64,000 bases of DNA from Nostoc sp. KVJ20 (GTDB lineage Bacteria > Cyanobacteriota > Cyanobacteriia > Cyanobacteriales > Nostocaceae), in NCBI RefSeq assembly GCF_001712795.1, contig NZ_KV757622.1, positions 1-64,000 on the forward strand. Direction: 5' to 3'. A model generated the notes under the pieces. It did no database searches. It saw nothing but the letters and a program-made list of their open reading frames with translations, and had not been told where the DNA came from. Of the stretch, positions 17,483 to 26,647 are shown piece after piece; the stretch's first letter is position 1, and each line of letters starts with the position of its first letter. A program made the position numbers and the translations under genes.

Positions 17483-18202
17483 CCTGAGATGGCAGAAATC
17501 TGGCAGCAAACTCTCAATTGGCAGCCAAATGTCGAACAGCAGGAACAATTCCAAAAACTTTATGAGTTAATCCTAGAAGGTAATCGCCAACTAAATTTAA
17601 CTCGGATTACTGACCCCCAAGAGTTTTGGGAAAAACATCTCTGGGATTCTCTACGAGGAATTGCACCCCTGTTATCAGCAAATTTATCCCCGGCTTCCCC
17701 TGCTCTCATCGATATTGGTACAGGCGCGGGTTTTCCGGGTATTCCAGTGGCAATTACTGTACCTAATTGCACCATTACTCTTCTGGATTCCACACGGAAA
17801 AAAATTAATTTTCTCGACAATATATTAACTGAACTTACCCTTACCAATGTCAAAACTCTTGTTGGTAGGGCTGAAGAAATCGGTCAGCATCCCCAGCATC
17901 GACTAGCTTACGATATTGCATTGATCCGTGCTGTAGGGGCAGCCTCCGTCTGTGCAGAATATACTTTACCACTGCTCAAACAGGGAGGTTTAGCCATAAT
18001 TTATCGCGGTAATTGGATAGAGGACGAAACAACTGCTTTGCAGAATGCTGTGAAGCAGTTGGGTGGCGTCATTGAATCAATCGAACAATTTACAACACCC
18101 CTGAGTCACAGCATCCGGCACTGCGTGTATTTGCGTAAGGTAGCTACCACACCAGTTCAGTTTCCCCGTGCTATTGGTGTACCTACTCAAAAACCCCTTT
18201 AA
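17465..18202 (+). CDS. rsmG: 16S rRNA (guanine527-N7)-methyltransferase
   Basis: Methylates G527 of 16S rRNA with S-adenosylmethionine. The glycine-rich motif I (IDIGTGAGFPGIP) and the following acidic TLLDSTRKKINFL are characteristic. The N-terminal segment GNRQLNLTRI also fits. From 17465 it has 245 residues. The ATG at 17465 is one of the TGACAAA repeat units; an internal ATG at 17489 (MAEIWQQTLNW) is the alternative. The same-strand ABC ATPase lies upstream, but no functional link is apparent. Confidence 0.9.
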   Translation: MTNDKLPEMAEIWQQTLNWQPNVEQQEQFQKLYELILEGNRQLNLTRITDPQEFWEKHLWDSLRGIAPLLSANLSPASPALIDIGTGAGFPGIPVAITVPNCTITLLDSTRKKINFLDNILTELTLTNVKTLVGRAEEIGQHPQHRLAYDIALIRAVGAASVCAEYTLPLLKQGGLAIIYRGNWIEDETTALQNAVKQLGGVIESIEQFTTPLSHSIRHCVYLRKVATTPVQFPRAIGVPTQKPL

Positions 18203-18270
18203 TTAATTCGTAATTCGTAATTCGTAATTATAAAGGGTACAAGTGTCTACTCATTGTAATTACGAATTAC
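18198..18270. repeat. AATTCGT STRR with inverted partner
   Basis: AATTCGT repeats at about 18206-18230 and the complementary AATTACGAATTAC at about 18258-18270 can form a hairpin between the convergent rsmG and SOD genes. Confidence 0.65.
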
Positions 18271-18319
18271 TTTGACAGGAACGGAAGATCAACTTTTATT
18301 TATTTCCTTGTCCCAATGT

Positions 18320-19090
18320 TTAAGCAAATTTACTTGCTGCTGCAAATCGCTTGTTAATCTCATCCCAATTAATCACGTTCCACCAAGCATCTAAATAATC
18401 GGCACGGCGATTTTGGTAATTGAGATAATATGCATGTTCCCATACATCATTACCGAGGATGGGATATTTTCCTTCACTTAAGGGACTATCTTGGTTAGCT
18501 GTAGTTGTGACTTCCAGCTTGCCATCTTTGTTACGCACTAGCCAAACCCAACCACTACCAAAACGACCAGCACCAGCTTCGTTAAACTGTTTTTTAAAAG
18601 CTGCAAAACTGCCAAAATTTTGATTAATTGCGGAGGCAATATTTCCTGTTGGTTCTCCCCCACCTTTGGGCTTCATAATTTCCCAGAACATTGAGTGGTT
18701 GACATGACCACCGCCATTATTGCGTACTGTTCTGCGAATATCTTGTGGTACACTGTCAAGTTTTTGCAACAGTTCTTCAACACTTTTGCCTTTGAGTTCT
18801 GGGTGTTTTTCTAACGCTGCATTCAAGTTTTTTACATAAGTTGCATGGTGTTTATCATGATGAAACTGCATCGTTTTGCCATCAATGTGTGGCTCCAGTG
18901 CTTCGTAGGCGTAAGCTAAAGGTGGTAGTTGGATAGCCCCTGTTGTATTTGGTGTTGTGTTGGGAGTTGTGTTGGGAGTTGCAGTGTTTCCTTGGTCAGG
19001 AGATTTCTCTGCCAATGCACAAGCCTCTAATGTAAAAGCACCCGCACCTGCTGTGAGTAAAAACAAGAAATGGCGTCGATTAATAGTCAT
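18320..19090 (-). CDS. sodA: membrane-anchored manganese superoxide dismutase
   Basis: Dismutates superoxide outside the cytoplasm or at membranes. The 256-residue protein has an N-terminal extension with Arg-Arg (NRRHFLFLL) and a hydrophobic stretch ending at Cys24, consistent with a Tat-type lipoprotein signal. Next comes a repeated NTTP linker encoded by a 12-base tandem repeat. The SOD domain carries the metal ligands in FHHDKHH, HVNHSMFW and DVWEHAYY. The GGHVNH and GWVWLV patterns favour Mn over Fe. It converges with rsmG. Anabaena-type cyanobacteria are known to have such a membrane-bound MnSOD. Confidence 0.9.
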   Translation of the reverse strand: MTINRRHFLFLLTAGAGAFTLEACALAEKSPDQGNTATPNTTPNTTPNTTGAIQLPPLAYAYEALEPHIDGKTMQFHHDKHHATYVKNLNAALEKHPELKGKSVEELLQKLDSVPQDIRRTVRNNGGGHVNHSMFWEIMKPKGGGEPTGNIASAINQNFGSFAAFKKQFNEAGAGRFGSGWVWLVRNKDGKLEVTTTANQDSPLSEGKYPILGNDVWEHAYYLNYQNRRADYLDAWWNVINWDEINKRFAAASKFA

Positions 19091-19199
19091 ATAAGTTTTT
19101 GCAGCGAATCCATTAAGTCTCTATTGCAGTTTTTATTTTCTTAGATTCTGGCTACAAAAAATTGGAAATTTGCGATTATTACTGGCAGTTTAATAAACT

Positions 19200-19418
19200 T
19201 TTTTAGATTGCACAATATTTGGCGTGTGCCTGTTCGGTGCTACAAGAATCCGCGAAGCCTGTACCCTGCTGACTGAAGACATTTACACAACCAAGGGTAT
19301 CGTTAGACTACGGCTGATTATTAAGAAGTCAAACACTAAAAGGAAGCTAGCTACTCGATCAATCCCAGTGGTTGAAGACTTGCGGCGGTTACGGTCTAAT
19401 TCATCAATAACGCACTGA
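19200..19418 (+). pseudogene. relic of a tyrosine recombinase (phage integrase family)
   Basis: The frame reads FGVCLFGATRIREACTLLTE and then LATRSIPVVEDLRRL. TRIREACTL corresponds to the catalytic Arg-I region of XerC-like integrases. Neither the upstream arm-binding domain nor the downstream HxxR and Tyr motifs remain. It ends inside the 3' end of the Uma2 gene on the other strand. It marks a past integration or integrase gene. Confidence 0.6.
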
Positions 19419-20027
19419 AAAAGTTTGTTCAACAGTTAGATTTAAATCTGGAAATGTTGGCGACTCTATACGGTCGTCTCCTCTAAACTGTTTACCACGA
19501 TATTCACCCTCATCACTTAAAGAGTAAATTGTGATTGTTGGCTGTTTGGGGTCGCCTATCAATTCTTTGCTACCCAAAGCAGCATAATCCACAATCCAAT
19601 ATTCTTGAATACCCATTTCTTCATAGTCAGCAAACTTTTTATGATAATCATCTCTCCAGTTAGTACTGATGACTTCAATTACTAATGGAATTGAATCTGG
19701 TTTACTAAGAATAGATTGTTTCTCCCATAATGGTTCATTACCCAAGTTAGAAAAATTCATTAATAAAACATCAGGATAGTACCCTGACATTTTATTTTCT
19801 GGCTTCACTGTGGCGGTTTTAGGTATACCGTAATTAAGTTTAAGACGAAGACACTCATACCCTAACATCATTGTTAAAAATGCTACTATTTGCTCGTGTT
19901 TGCCTGATGGTGGCGGCATTTGAATAATATCTCCATCGTGTAATTCATAACGAATGTTTTCCGGTTGTGTTTCTAAAAACTCTAAATATTCATCAAATGT
20001 AAATAGTTTTTGTAGTGATTGAATCAT
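19404..20027 (-). CDS. Uma2 family (DUF820) putative endonuclease
   Basis: A 207-residue protein of a family hugely expanded in cyanobacteria, with a PD-(D/E)xK nuclease-like fold. The predicted metal site is YYPDVLLM followed by LVIEVISTNW and a downstream Lys in DYHKKFADYEE. The ATG at 20027 (MIQSLQKLFTFDEYL) has an AGGAT at good spacing; the longer frame from 20138 reads through non-coding sequence. The real activity of the family is unknown. An integrase relic overlaps its 3' end on the opposite strand. Confidence 0.85.
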   Translation of the reverse strand: MIQSLQKLFTFDEYLEFLETQPENIRYELHDGDIIQMPPPSGKHEQIVAFLTMMLGYECLRLKLNYGIPKTATVKPENKMSGYYPDVLLMNFSNLGNEPLWEKQSILSKPDSIPLVIEVISTNWRDDYHKKFADYEEMGIQEYWIVDYAALGSKELIGDPKQPTITIYSLSDEGEYRGKQFRGDDRIESPTFPDLNLTVEQTFSVRY

Positions 20028-20233
20028 TATTTCATCCTGATTATGGATATAAACACTTCTCACTGCTGTAACCTGAAAATTAACAGTTAACGGGGTGTAG
20101 CGGCCAAAGGTGAAAGTAAATCGGCATGGGCCAGCCAAGATTCTTACTCAGCAAGAGATACAGCAAATTTTCGCTATTGGGTTAACAAATGACCGCGATC
20201 GCACGACGCAAGAGCAAAGTCAGAGTTACCCGC

Positions 20234-21355
20234 TTATAATATTCTGTCTCCAGTTTTGGGATCAAACACAAACAATTGATTCAAATCGAGCTGTAGAGAA
20301 AGCCGATCGCCTGGACGCGGACGCACATCCCCACCTACCTGAATATTCAACACCACCGCCGAACCAGGTAAACCAGCACGAATCAAAGTTTCCCTTCCCA
20401 GAGGTTCCACCAGTCTAACTTCAACCGATAGCAGCCCTGAATTTTGAGTCCTGTTAATGGTTGCGGGATGTTTCGCCCCCTCTGCGTTCGTGTTAATTTT
20501 TATATGCTCTGGACGAATCCCCAAATTAAAACTGTGTCCCTGACGCAAATGTAATTTCTCTTTCACATCTGCTGGAATTTCTAATAACTGTCCACTCACA
20601 TCAAAACCGTTATTTTCATAGATTGCAGGCAAAATATTCATTGGTGGATTGCCTAAAAAACTTGCCACCATCTGATTAGCAGGACTTGCATAAATAGTCT
20701 GAGGATCGCCGATTTGTTGAATCCGCCCTCGATTTAGTACGACGATTTTATCAGCCAAAGTCATCGCTTCAACTTGATCGTGGGTGACGTAAATAGTTGT
20801 AATGCCTAATTCTTGATGTAGCTGTTTCAATTCTGCCCTTGTATCATCGCGCAATTGGGCATCTAAATTAGATAAGGGTTCATCAAGTAAAAATACTTGT
20901 GGTTCACGAGCGATCGCTCTCCCTAATGCTACCCGTTGTTGCTGTCCCCCAGAAAGTTGTTTGGGTTTACGATCCAGCAAGTGATCTAGAGAAAGCGATC
21001 GCGCCACATTCATCACCCGTTCTTGAATGATTTTGCGGTCAACCTTCCGCATTTGCAAGCCAAAAGCGATGTTCTCCGCCACACTCATGTGAGGATAGAG
21101 AGCGTAGTTTTGGAACACCATCGCTACATCCCGTTGTCTGGCTGGGATATTATTCACCAAGCGATCGCCAATAAAGAGTTTACCTGATGTAGCGGTTTCT
21201 AAACCAGCGATCGTTCGCAAAATTGTAGACTTACCACAACCTGATGGCCCGACTAAAACCCAAAATTCGCCATCAGGAATTTCAAAGGTAATATCCTCAA
21301 TAGCGGTGACATTATTGAATCTACGCTTAATATCTTCTAGACGAACATTTGCCAT
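20234..21355 (-). CDS. sugar ABC transporter ATPase, MalK/UgpC type
   Basis: A 373-residue ATPase that powers carbohydrate importers of the MalFGK family. Walker A GPSGCGKST, signature LSGGQQQRVALG, Walker B VFLLDEPLSNLDAQLR and the switch His in VTHDQVEA are present. The C-terminal OB-like regulatory domain (TOBE; GIRPEHIKI) is complete. There are no permeases nearby. In many cyanobacteria one such ATPase serves several permease sets, so partners could be the permeases at 4.3 kb and 57.8-59.6 kb; that is an inference. Confidence 0.92.
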   Translation of the reverse strand: MANVRLEDIKRRFNNVTAIEDITFEIPDGEFWVLVGPSGCGKSTILRTIAGLETATSGKLFIGDRLVNNIPARQRDVAMVFQNYALYPHMSVAENIAFGLQMRKVDRKIIQERVMNVARSLSLDHLLDRKPKQLSGGQQQRVALGRAIAREPQVFLLDEPLSNLDAQLRDDTRAELKQLHQELGITTIYVTHDQVEAMTLADKIVVLNRGRIQQIGDPQTIYASPANQMVASFLGNPPMNILPAIYENNGFDVSGQLLEIPADVKEKLHLRQGHSFNLGIRPEHIKINTNAEGAKHPATINRTQNSGLLSVEVRLVEPLGRETLIRAGLPGSAVVLNIQVGGDVRPRPGDRLSLQLDLNQLFVFDPKTGDRIL

Positions 21356-21372
21356 GATCTGATTAAAGTTAA

Positions 21373-21470
21373 TAGTTAGGAGTTAGGAGTTAGGGATTTT
21401 AAGTTTTGAGTTTTAAGTTTTAAATTAAAAACCTCTTCAACTCATAACTAATAACTTCTAACTCATAACT
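21373..21470. repeat. inverted STRR pair between genes
   Basis: GTTAGGAGTTAGGAGTTAG at about 21378-21395 and the complementary AACTCATAACTAATAACTTC near 21437-21460 can fold into an imperfect hairpin between the MalK and gun4 genes. Confidence 0.6.
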
Positions 21471-22182
21471 GTGTCCAAGCAGGGTGAGAGAGTAAAGAAG
21501 CAAAGACTCGTACTCCCCGAAGTTGATTAGAGAGGGGTAAGTGACCTTTAGGCGCACTCAAATCCCAGGTAAACTCATTAGGGTATCTCGTCCACGTATT
21601 ACCTGCTTTCCAGCCAATTTTCGGCCAGAAATTCTCCCAATTTTTACCCAAACTTAACCAGATTTCTCGCTGCACTGAAAAGCCAAATTTACCTTCGGAG
21701 TGGACTAACCAGAGGTTGTTAATGGTTTGCAAGTCAATAGCCGAGGTATTTTCTACCTCAGTAAAATACAACCATTTTCGTTGTACAGCTGTTGGCCCTG
21801 ATAGTTCACACATTTTTTCGATGGTGACGCGATCAGCTGCTTGGAAGTCTTGAACAGCAAGTAGCTGTTGCAAAGAATTGTAGTTAATCCCGCACTCTGA
21901 TTTTAGAGGTACAATTCCCTCAGGAAAACAAGAGCGCAGAAATTCTTTGGCTTGAGGTGCATCAGAGTTGTAGAGGACTTGGTAAGCTTTGCCATCAATC
22001 CAATTCGCTGGGTTCTCACGTCGTTTCAGTAAAAATTCCATCAACACGTCTAATCCCTCATTACCCAACTCAGCTAATTGTGGGATTATCTGCTGTTGGA
22101 CTTTTTCAGACCCAGCGATTAACGGTCGTCGGAGGGAGTCGATGTCATTTGCAGGGCCTGATAAAATCATTGGGTCTGTCAT
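21463..22182 (-). CDS. gun4: Gun4 tetrapyrrole-binding protein
   Basis: Binds protoporphyrin and Mg-protoporphyrin and stimulates Mg-chelatase, the first committed step of chlorophyll synthesis. The 239-residue protein has the cyanobacterial layout: an N-terminal helical domain (residues 1-90) and the C-terminal GUN4 core from about residue 95, with RKWLYFTEVENTSAIDLQTI and FGFSVQREIWLSLG. The porphyrin cleft residues cannot be verified by eye. It is transcribed leftward, upstream of the MalK-type gene, with an STRR spacer of about 100 bases between. Confidence 0.9.
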   Translation of the reverse strand: MTDPMILSGPANDIDSLRRPLIAGSEKVQQQIIPQLAELGNEGLDVLMEFLLKRRENPANWIDGKAYQVLYNSDAPQAKEFLRSCFPEGIVPLKSECGINYNSLQQLLAVQDFQAADRVTIEKMCELSGPTAVQRKWLYFTEVENTSAIDLQTINNLWLVHSEGKFGFSVQREIWLSLGKNWENFWPKIGWKAGNTWTRYPNEFTWDLSAPKGHLPLSNQLRGVRVFASLLSHPAWTQL

Positions 22183-22568
22183 GCCATTCTTGTGTTAACG
22201 GTCAGTGAAAGAGCGGTAAGCTATCGGGCATTCTCTAAAGTGAAGCACTGATAGCGAAAAGTAGTTTACTATTTTTGATCGTACAAAATTGCGATCGCTT
22301 CACTGAATCCCACACTAAATCCCCAAATAATGTACAAGGGGAATAGGGGGAAAATCTGGAGACTAGGGACTGGGAACTGGGAACTGGGGACTAGGGAATG
22401 GGTACTACGACTGAGGGGACATGGAGGACAAGGGTGAATTATTGAAAAAATCACCTCGTGTCTCTTCCCAATCCCCAGTACCCAATACCCAATCCCCAGT
22501 ACCCAAAATACAAGCCTCCCACATAAGGTTTTTTAACTAGCAGCGTATCGATTAGGAGTGTGTGAACG
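22183..22568. other. intergenic region with STRRs
   Basis: This divergent spacer of 386 bases between gun4 and icd has GGGAACTGG and CCCAATCCCCAGTA repeats at about 22366-22505. A GTA-N7-TAC near 22499 is one base short of the NtcA consensus and is not called. No gene is recognised. Confidence 0.55.
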
Positions 22569-23990
22569 ATGTACGAAAAGATTACCCCCCCCGCAGCCGG
22601 AGCAAAAATCACCTTCAAAAATGGTGAACCAATCGTACCGGACAATCCAATTATCCCCTTTATTCGCGGCGACGGCACAGGTATAGACATCTGGCCTGCT
22701 ACCCAAAAAGTTCTCGATGCTGCGGTAGCTAAAGCATATAAGGGTCAGCGTCAAATTAGCTGGTTTAAGGTTTACGCTGGAGACGAAGCTTGTGATTTAT
22801 ACGGTACTTATCAGTATTTACCTCAAGACACTCTCACAGCAATTGAAGAATATGGTGTAGCTATTAAAGGGCCTTTGACTACTCCCATTGGCGGGGGAAT
22901 TCGTTCTTTAAATGTGGCGCTGCGACAAATTTTTGACTTGTATGCTTGCGTGCGTCCTTGCCGTTACTATGCAGGTACGCCCTCACCCCACAAAAATCCC
23001 GAAAAGCTGGATGTAATTGTTTATCGGGAAAATACAGAAGATATTTATTTAGGCATTGAGTGGCGACAAGGTAGCGAAATCGGCGATCGCTTAATTAAAA
23101 TTCTCAATGAAGAACTAATCCCCGCCACCCCAGAACATGGGAAAAAACGCATTCCTCTTGATTCTGGTATTGGCATCAAACCCATCAGCAAAACTGGTTC
23201 TCAGCGCCTAGTGAGACGTGCCATTAAACACGCCTTGCTATTACCCAAAAACAAGCAACAAGTGACTTTGGTGCATAAGGGCAACATCATGAAGTACACC
23301 GAAGGGGCTTTCCGCGACTGGGGTTATGAACTAGCAACTAGTGAATTCCGCCAAGAAACTGTCACTGAACAAGAATCTTGGATTTTGAGTAACAAGGAAA
23401 AAAATCCCAATATTTCCTTGGAAGAAAACGCCCGCCAGATTGAGCCTGGGTTTGATAATCTTACCCCAGATAAGAAAGCGCAAGTTGTCAAGGAAGTTGA
23501 AACTGTTCTTAACACAATTTGGGCAACCCACGGCGATGGCAAATGGAAAGAGAAAGTTTTGGTGAATGACCGAATTGCTGACAGTATTTTTCAACAAATC
23601 CAAACCAGACCGGATGAGTATTCGATTTTGGCGACGATGAACTTGAACGGCGATTATTTGTCTGATGCTGCTGCTGCCATTGTTGGGGGATTGGGAATGG
23701 GACCAGGAGCAAATATTGGTGATTCTAGTGCCATATTTGAAGCTACCCACGGCACTGCACCCAAACACGCCGGCTTAGATCGGATTAATCCTGGTTCAGT
23801 GATTTTGTCTGGTGTGATGATGCTGGAATTTTTGGGTTGGCAAGAAGCCGCAGACCTAATTAAGAAAGGTTTAAGCGATGCGATCGCCAATAGTCAAGTC
23901 ACCTACGATTTAGCCCGGTTGCTAGAACCGCCAGTTGAACCCTTAAAATGTTCTGAATTTGCCGACGCAATTATTCAACATTTTGGTTAA
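22569..23990 (+). CDS. icd: NADP-dependent isocitrate dehydrogenase
   Basis: Oxidatively decarboxylates isocitrate to 2-oxoglutarate, the carbon skeleton for ammonium assimilation in cyanobacteria. The 473-residue protein is longer than the E. coli enzyme (416) because of an extra segment around residues 255-320, as in other cyanobacteria. Recognised motifs include PFIRGDGTGID, YRENTEDIYLG, NLNGDYLSDAAAA and EATHGTAPKHAG. It is divergent from gun4. A clear NtcA box was not found upstream. Confidence 0.95.
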   Translation: MYEKITPPAAGAKITFKNGEPIVPDNPIIPFIRGDGTGIDIWPATQKVLDAAVAKAYKGQRQISWFKVYAGDEACDLYGTYQYLPQDTLTAIEEYGVAIKGPLTTPIGGGIRSLNVALRQIFDLYACVRPCRYYAGTPSPHKNPEKLDVIVYRENTEDIYLGIEWRQGSEIGDRLIKILNEELIPATPEHGKKRIPLDSGIGIKPISKTGSQRLVRRAIKHALLLPKNKQQVTLVHKGNIMKYTEGAFRDWGYELATSEFRQETVTEQESWILSNKEKNPNISLEENARQIEPGFDNLTPDKKAQVVKEVETVLNTIWATHGDGKWKEKVLVNDRIADSIFQQIQTRPDEYSILATMNLNGDYLSDAAAAIVGGLGMGPGANIGDSSAIFEATHGTAPKHAGLDRINPGSVILSGVMMLEFLGWQEAADLIKKGLSDAIANSQVTYDLARLLEPPVEPLKCSEFADAIIQHFG

Positions 23991-24502
23991 GTACACTGAT
24001 GCCAGTCAACTGATTTACAAACAGGCTGGCAATCCAATACTGCTTGGGTAAAGCATTTTGAACTCGGAATTGGGTTTTGGGAAAATGTTAAAGGGTAAAG
24101 GTTAAAGGTTTTTTCTTTCCCCTTACCCCAAACCCAATTCCCCAAAACCCGGCAAGTATTGGCTGGCAATCTTCCGAACACGCAACATCTGTCGATAAAC
24201 TAGCGCCTTTTGCGTGAGGCGATCGCTTCTTAAATTTGGCAAAATAGTTAGGAGTGCGATCGCCTTTTTCAAAGCATTTGGGATACAAAGCTACCAAAGC
24301 CTCTAGTCTTGGGGTAGCGCACCGTACAACAGTACGAATAAGCATAGGACATATTTATAGTAACTATGGCGTAAACTTTTTCAACATAGATACACGACAC
24401 TAGTTATAATTTCCTATAAGTTGAAAAAACTCTTAAGATTTAGCGTAATTATTGCGCTTCTCTCAGACCGACTAGCTGACAACCACATTAGGAGGACTAT
24501 CT
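23991..24502. other. intergenic region with MITE and aldolase promoter region
   Basis: This spacer of 512 bases holds the 129-bp element at 24034-24162. The rest, from 24171, is the presumed promoter and leader of the aldolase gene. No gene was recognised. Confidence 0.6.
24034..24162 (+). mobile_element. miniature inverted-repeat element, copy 2 (129 bp)
   Basis: Ends CCAATACT and AGTATTGG are inverted repeats. The flanks are a perfect 8-bp duplication CTGGCAAT at 24026-24033 and 24163-24170. The interior has a second inverted repeat (GGAATTGGGTTTTGG with CCAAACCCAATTCC) and the GGTTAAAGGGTAAAGG core. It differs from copy 3 at 51459 at only three positions. It does not encode a protein. Confidence 0.92.
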
Positions 24503-25582
24503 ATGGCGCTTGTACCACTGCGGCTGCTGTTGGATCACGCAGCTGAAAACGGTTACGGCATCCCAGCTTTCAACGTTAACAATTTGGAGCAGATTCAGGC
24601 AATCCTGAAGGCTGCTGTCGAGACAGATAGCCCCGTAATTTTGCAAGCTTCACGCGGCGCTCGTAATTATGCAGGAGAAAACTTTCTCCGCCACTTAATT
24701 TTGGCGGCGGTAGAAACCTATCCTCACATTCCCATTGTCATGCACCAAGATCATGGCAATGCTCCTGCTACCTGCTACTCAGCAATTAAGAACAACTTCA
24801 CCAGCGTGATGATGGATGGTTCTTTAGAAGCTGATGCAAAAACACCCGCTAGCTTCGAGTACAACGTCAATGTTACCCGCGAAGTTGTAAATGTAGCTCA
24901 TGCTTTGGGTGTGAGCGTTGAAGGTGAACTCGGTTGTTTGGGTTCTCTAGAAACTGGTGCTGGTGAAGCTGAAGATGGTCACGGGTTTGAGGGTACACTC
25001 GACCACTCACAACTTCTAACCGACCCCGATGAAGCTGTTGAATTCGTAGAAGCAACCCAAGTAGATGCTTTGGCTGTTGCCATTGGCACAAGCCACGGTG
25101 CTTACAAGTTTACCCGCAAGCCTACTGGGGAAATTTTGGCAATCAGCCGCATTGAAGAAATTCACCGCCGTTTGCCCAACACCCACTTGGTAATGCACGG
25201 TTCTTCTTCTGTACCTGAAGATTTGCTTGCACTGATTAACCAGTATGGTGGTGCAATTCCTGAAACCTACGGTGTACCTGTAGAAGAAATCCAAAAAGGT
25301 ATTAAGAGTGGTGTACGTAAAGTAAACATCGACACCGATAACCGTTTGGCTATTACTGCTGCTGTACGTGAAGCTTTGGCTAAAAAACCAGAAGAATTTG
25401 ACCCCCGTCACTTCCTCAAGCCTTCCATCACATATATGCAGAAGGTTTGTGCTGAACGCTATCAGCAATTTGGCACAGCTGGCAACGCCAGCAAGATTAA
25501 GCAAATTTCTTTGGAAGATTTTGCTGCTAAGTATGCTAAGGGTGAACTTAACGTTGTTACCAAAGCTGCTGCTAAAGTTTAA
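24503..25582 (+). CDS. fbaA: class II fructose-bisphosphate aldolase
   Basis: Zinc-dependent aldolase of the Calvin cycle and glycolysis, joining or splitting fructose- and sedoheptulose-bisphosphate. It has 359 residues. The metal-binding histidines are in VMHQDHGNAP, GTSHGAYK and VMHGSSS, and the Asp/Glu-rich GELGCLGSLETGAGEAED loop is typical of class II. The gene has a strong AGGAGG 8 bases before the ATG and a clear terminator downstream, which fits high expression as a single-gene unit. Confidence 0.95.
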   Translation: MALVPLRLLLDHAAENGYGIPAFNVNNLEQIQAILKAAVETDSPVILQASRGARNYAGENFLRHLILAAVETYPHIPIVMHQDHGNAPATCYSAIKNNFTSVMMDGSLEADAKTPASFEYNVNVTREVVNVAHALGVSVEGELGCLGSLETGAGEAEDGHGFEGTLDHSQLLTDPDEAVEFVEATQVDALAVAIGTSHGAYKFTRKPTGEILAISRIEEIHRRLPNTHLVMHGSSSVPEDLLALINQYGGAIPETYGVPVEEIQKGIKSGVRKVNIDTDNRLAITAAVREALAKKPEEFDPRHFLKPSITYMQKVCAERYQQFGTAGNASKIKQISLEDFAAKYAKGELNVVTKAAAKV

Positions 25583-25654
25583 TTTTGACAACTAAATAAA
25601 TAGGAGCATAGCAAAACTATGCCCCTAAAAAACTGAGATTTTTAATGTTGTCAG

Positions 25655-25685
25655 AAACCGGGTAAACACCCGGTTTTTTGTTTTA
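25655..25685 (+). terminator. Rho-independent terminator of aldolase gene
   Basis: AACCGGGT AAAC ACCCGGTT forms an 8-bp stem with a 4-base loop and is followed by TTTTGTTTT. Confidence 0.9.
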
Positions 25686-25764
25686 TTCATCAAGGATTAG
25701 GAATAAGGCATGGGGCATTGAAAAGAGGCAGAGGGACGGGGGGCTGAGGAGAGGAATTTTCACC

Positions 25765-25835
25765 CTGCTCCCCATTCCCCATTCCCCATTCCCCATTCCC
25801 CATTCCCCATTCCCCAATCCCCATTCCCCAATCCC
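25765..25835. repeat. CCCCATT STRR
   Basis: About seven CCCCATT heptamers, some changed to CCCCAAT, lie between the aldolase terminator and the nitrilase gene. Confidence 0.9.
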
Positions 25836-26647
25836 TAAAACACCCGATGCTGCAAAGAGGGCATTTGACGGCGGACTTGTTCGAGCCTAGTAGGCTTGAT
25901 TTCTGCGATCGCAATTCCCGGCTTTTCCCCAGCATCGGCTAAAATTACACCCCAAGGGTCAATAATAACGGCATGTCCGTGGGTTAGACGGCGGCTGTAG
26001 TTGTTACCTGTTTGGGCAGGAGCAATGACGTAGGCGGTATTTTCGATGGCTCTGGCTTGTAGTAATACTTGCCAGTGGTCTTTGCCAGTAAAGGCGGTAA
26101 AAGCAGCGGGAATAAAGATAACATCAGCTCCCTTATCTGCCAGGTGACGATACAGTTCAGGGAAGCGGACATCATAACAAATAGAAAGTCCTAGATTACC
26201 GAGTTTTTCTGAGAAATAGACGGGGGGGAGTTGCGTACCAGCTACAACCGTGCTGGATTCGCGATAAGTGTTACCGTCGGGGACATCAACATCAAATAGG
26301 TGTACTTTGTAGTAGCGGGCAAGTTCTTGACCGTTTGGGTCAATGAGTAGAGTTGTGTTATAAACTTTGCCTGTATTGTCTACGGGAAGTGGAAAGCTGC
26401 CGCCCAAGATCGTAATTTGAAAGCGTTGAGCCATTTTTTTGAGAAATTTTTCACTTTCAAGAGCGATCGCATCCCCTTGTGCGAGTTTATCTTTTTCTTC
26501 TCCCATATAGGAAAAGTTTTCTGGCAAACCCACCAATTCAGCACCTTGACGCACGGCAAGCTCTATTAATTCTTCTGCCTGTGCCAAATTTTTCTGTAGA
26601 TCGGGCACACTGGTCAATTGAATAGCGGCGGCTAAATAAGACTTCAT
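25835..26647 (-). CDS. carbon-nitrogen hydrolase, Nit1-like
   Basis: A 270-residue nitrilase-superfamily amidase. The catalytic triad is visible as Glu43 (LPENF), Lys114 (YYKVHLFD) and Cys157 (SICYDVRFPE). The YYKVHLFDVDVPDG segment is typical of the Nit1 branch, which removes the amide from deaminated glutathione as metabolite repair. omega-Amidase is the alternative. It is a single gene convergent with the aldolase gene. The subfamily call is from motif resemblance. Confidence 0.88.
   Translation of the reverse strand: MKSYLAAAIQLTSVPDLQKNLAQAEELIELAVRQGAELVGLPENFSYMGEEKDKLAQGDAIALESEKFLKKMAQRFQITILGGSFPLPVDNTGKVYNTTLLIDPNGQELARYYKVHLFDVDVPDGNTYRESSTVVAGTQLPPVYFSEKLGNLGLSICYDVRFPELYRHLADKGADVIFIPAAFTAFTGKDHWQVLLQARAIENTAYVIAPAQTGNNYSRRLTHGHAVIIDPWGVILADAGEKPGIAIAEIKPTRLEQVRRQMPSLQHRVF

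Noticed and set aside
22490..22520. NtcA binding site upstream of icd
   Set aside because: The best match is GTA-N7-TAC inside an STRR, one base short of the GTA-N8-TAC consensus and without a properly placed -10 box.
25765..25835. Regular CCCCATT repeats as a possible CRISPR array
   Set aside because: Units are contiguous heptamers without spacers, which is the STRR pattern; the same holds for the other repeat blocks.
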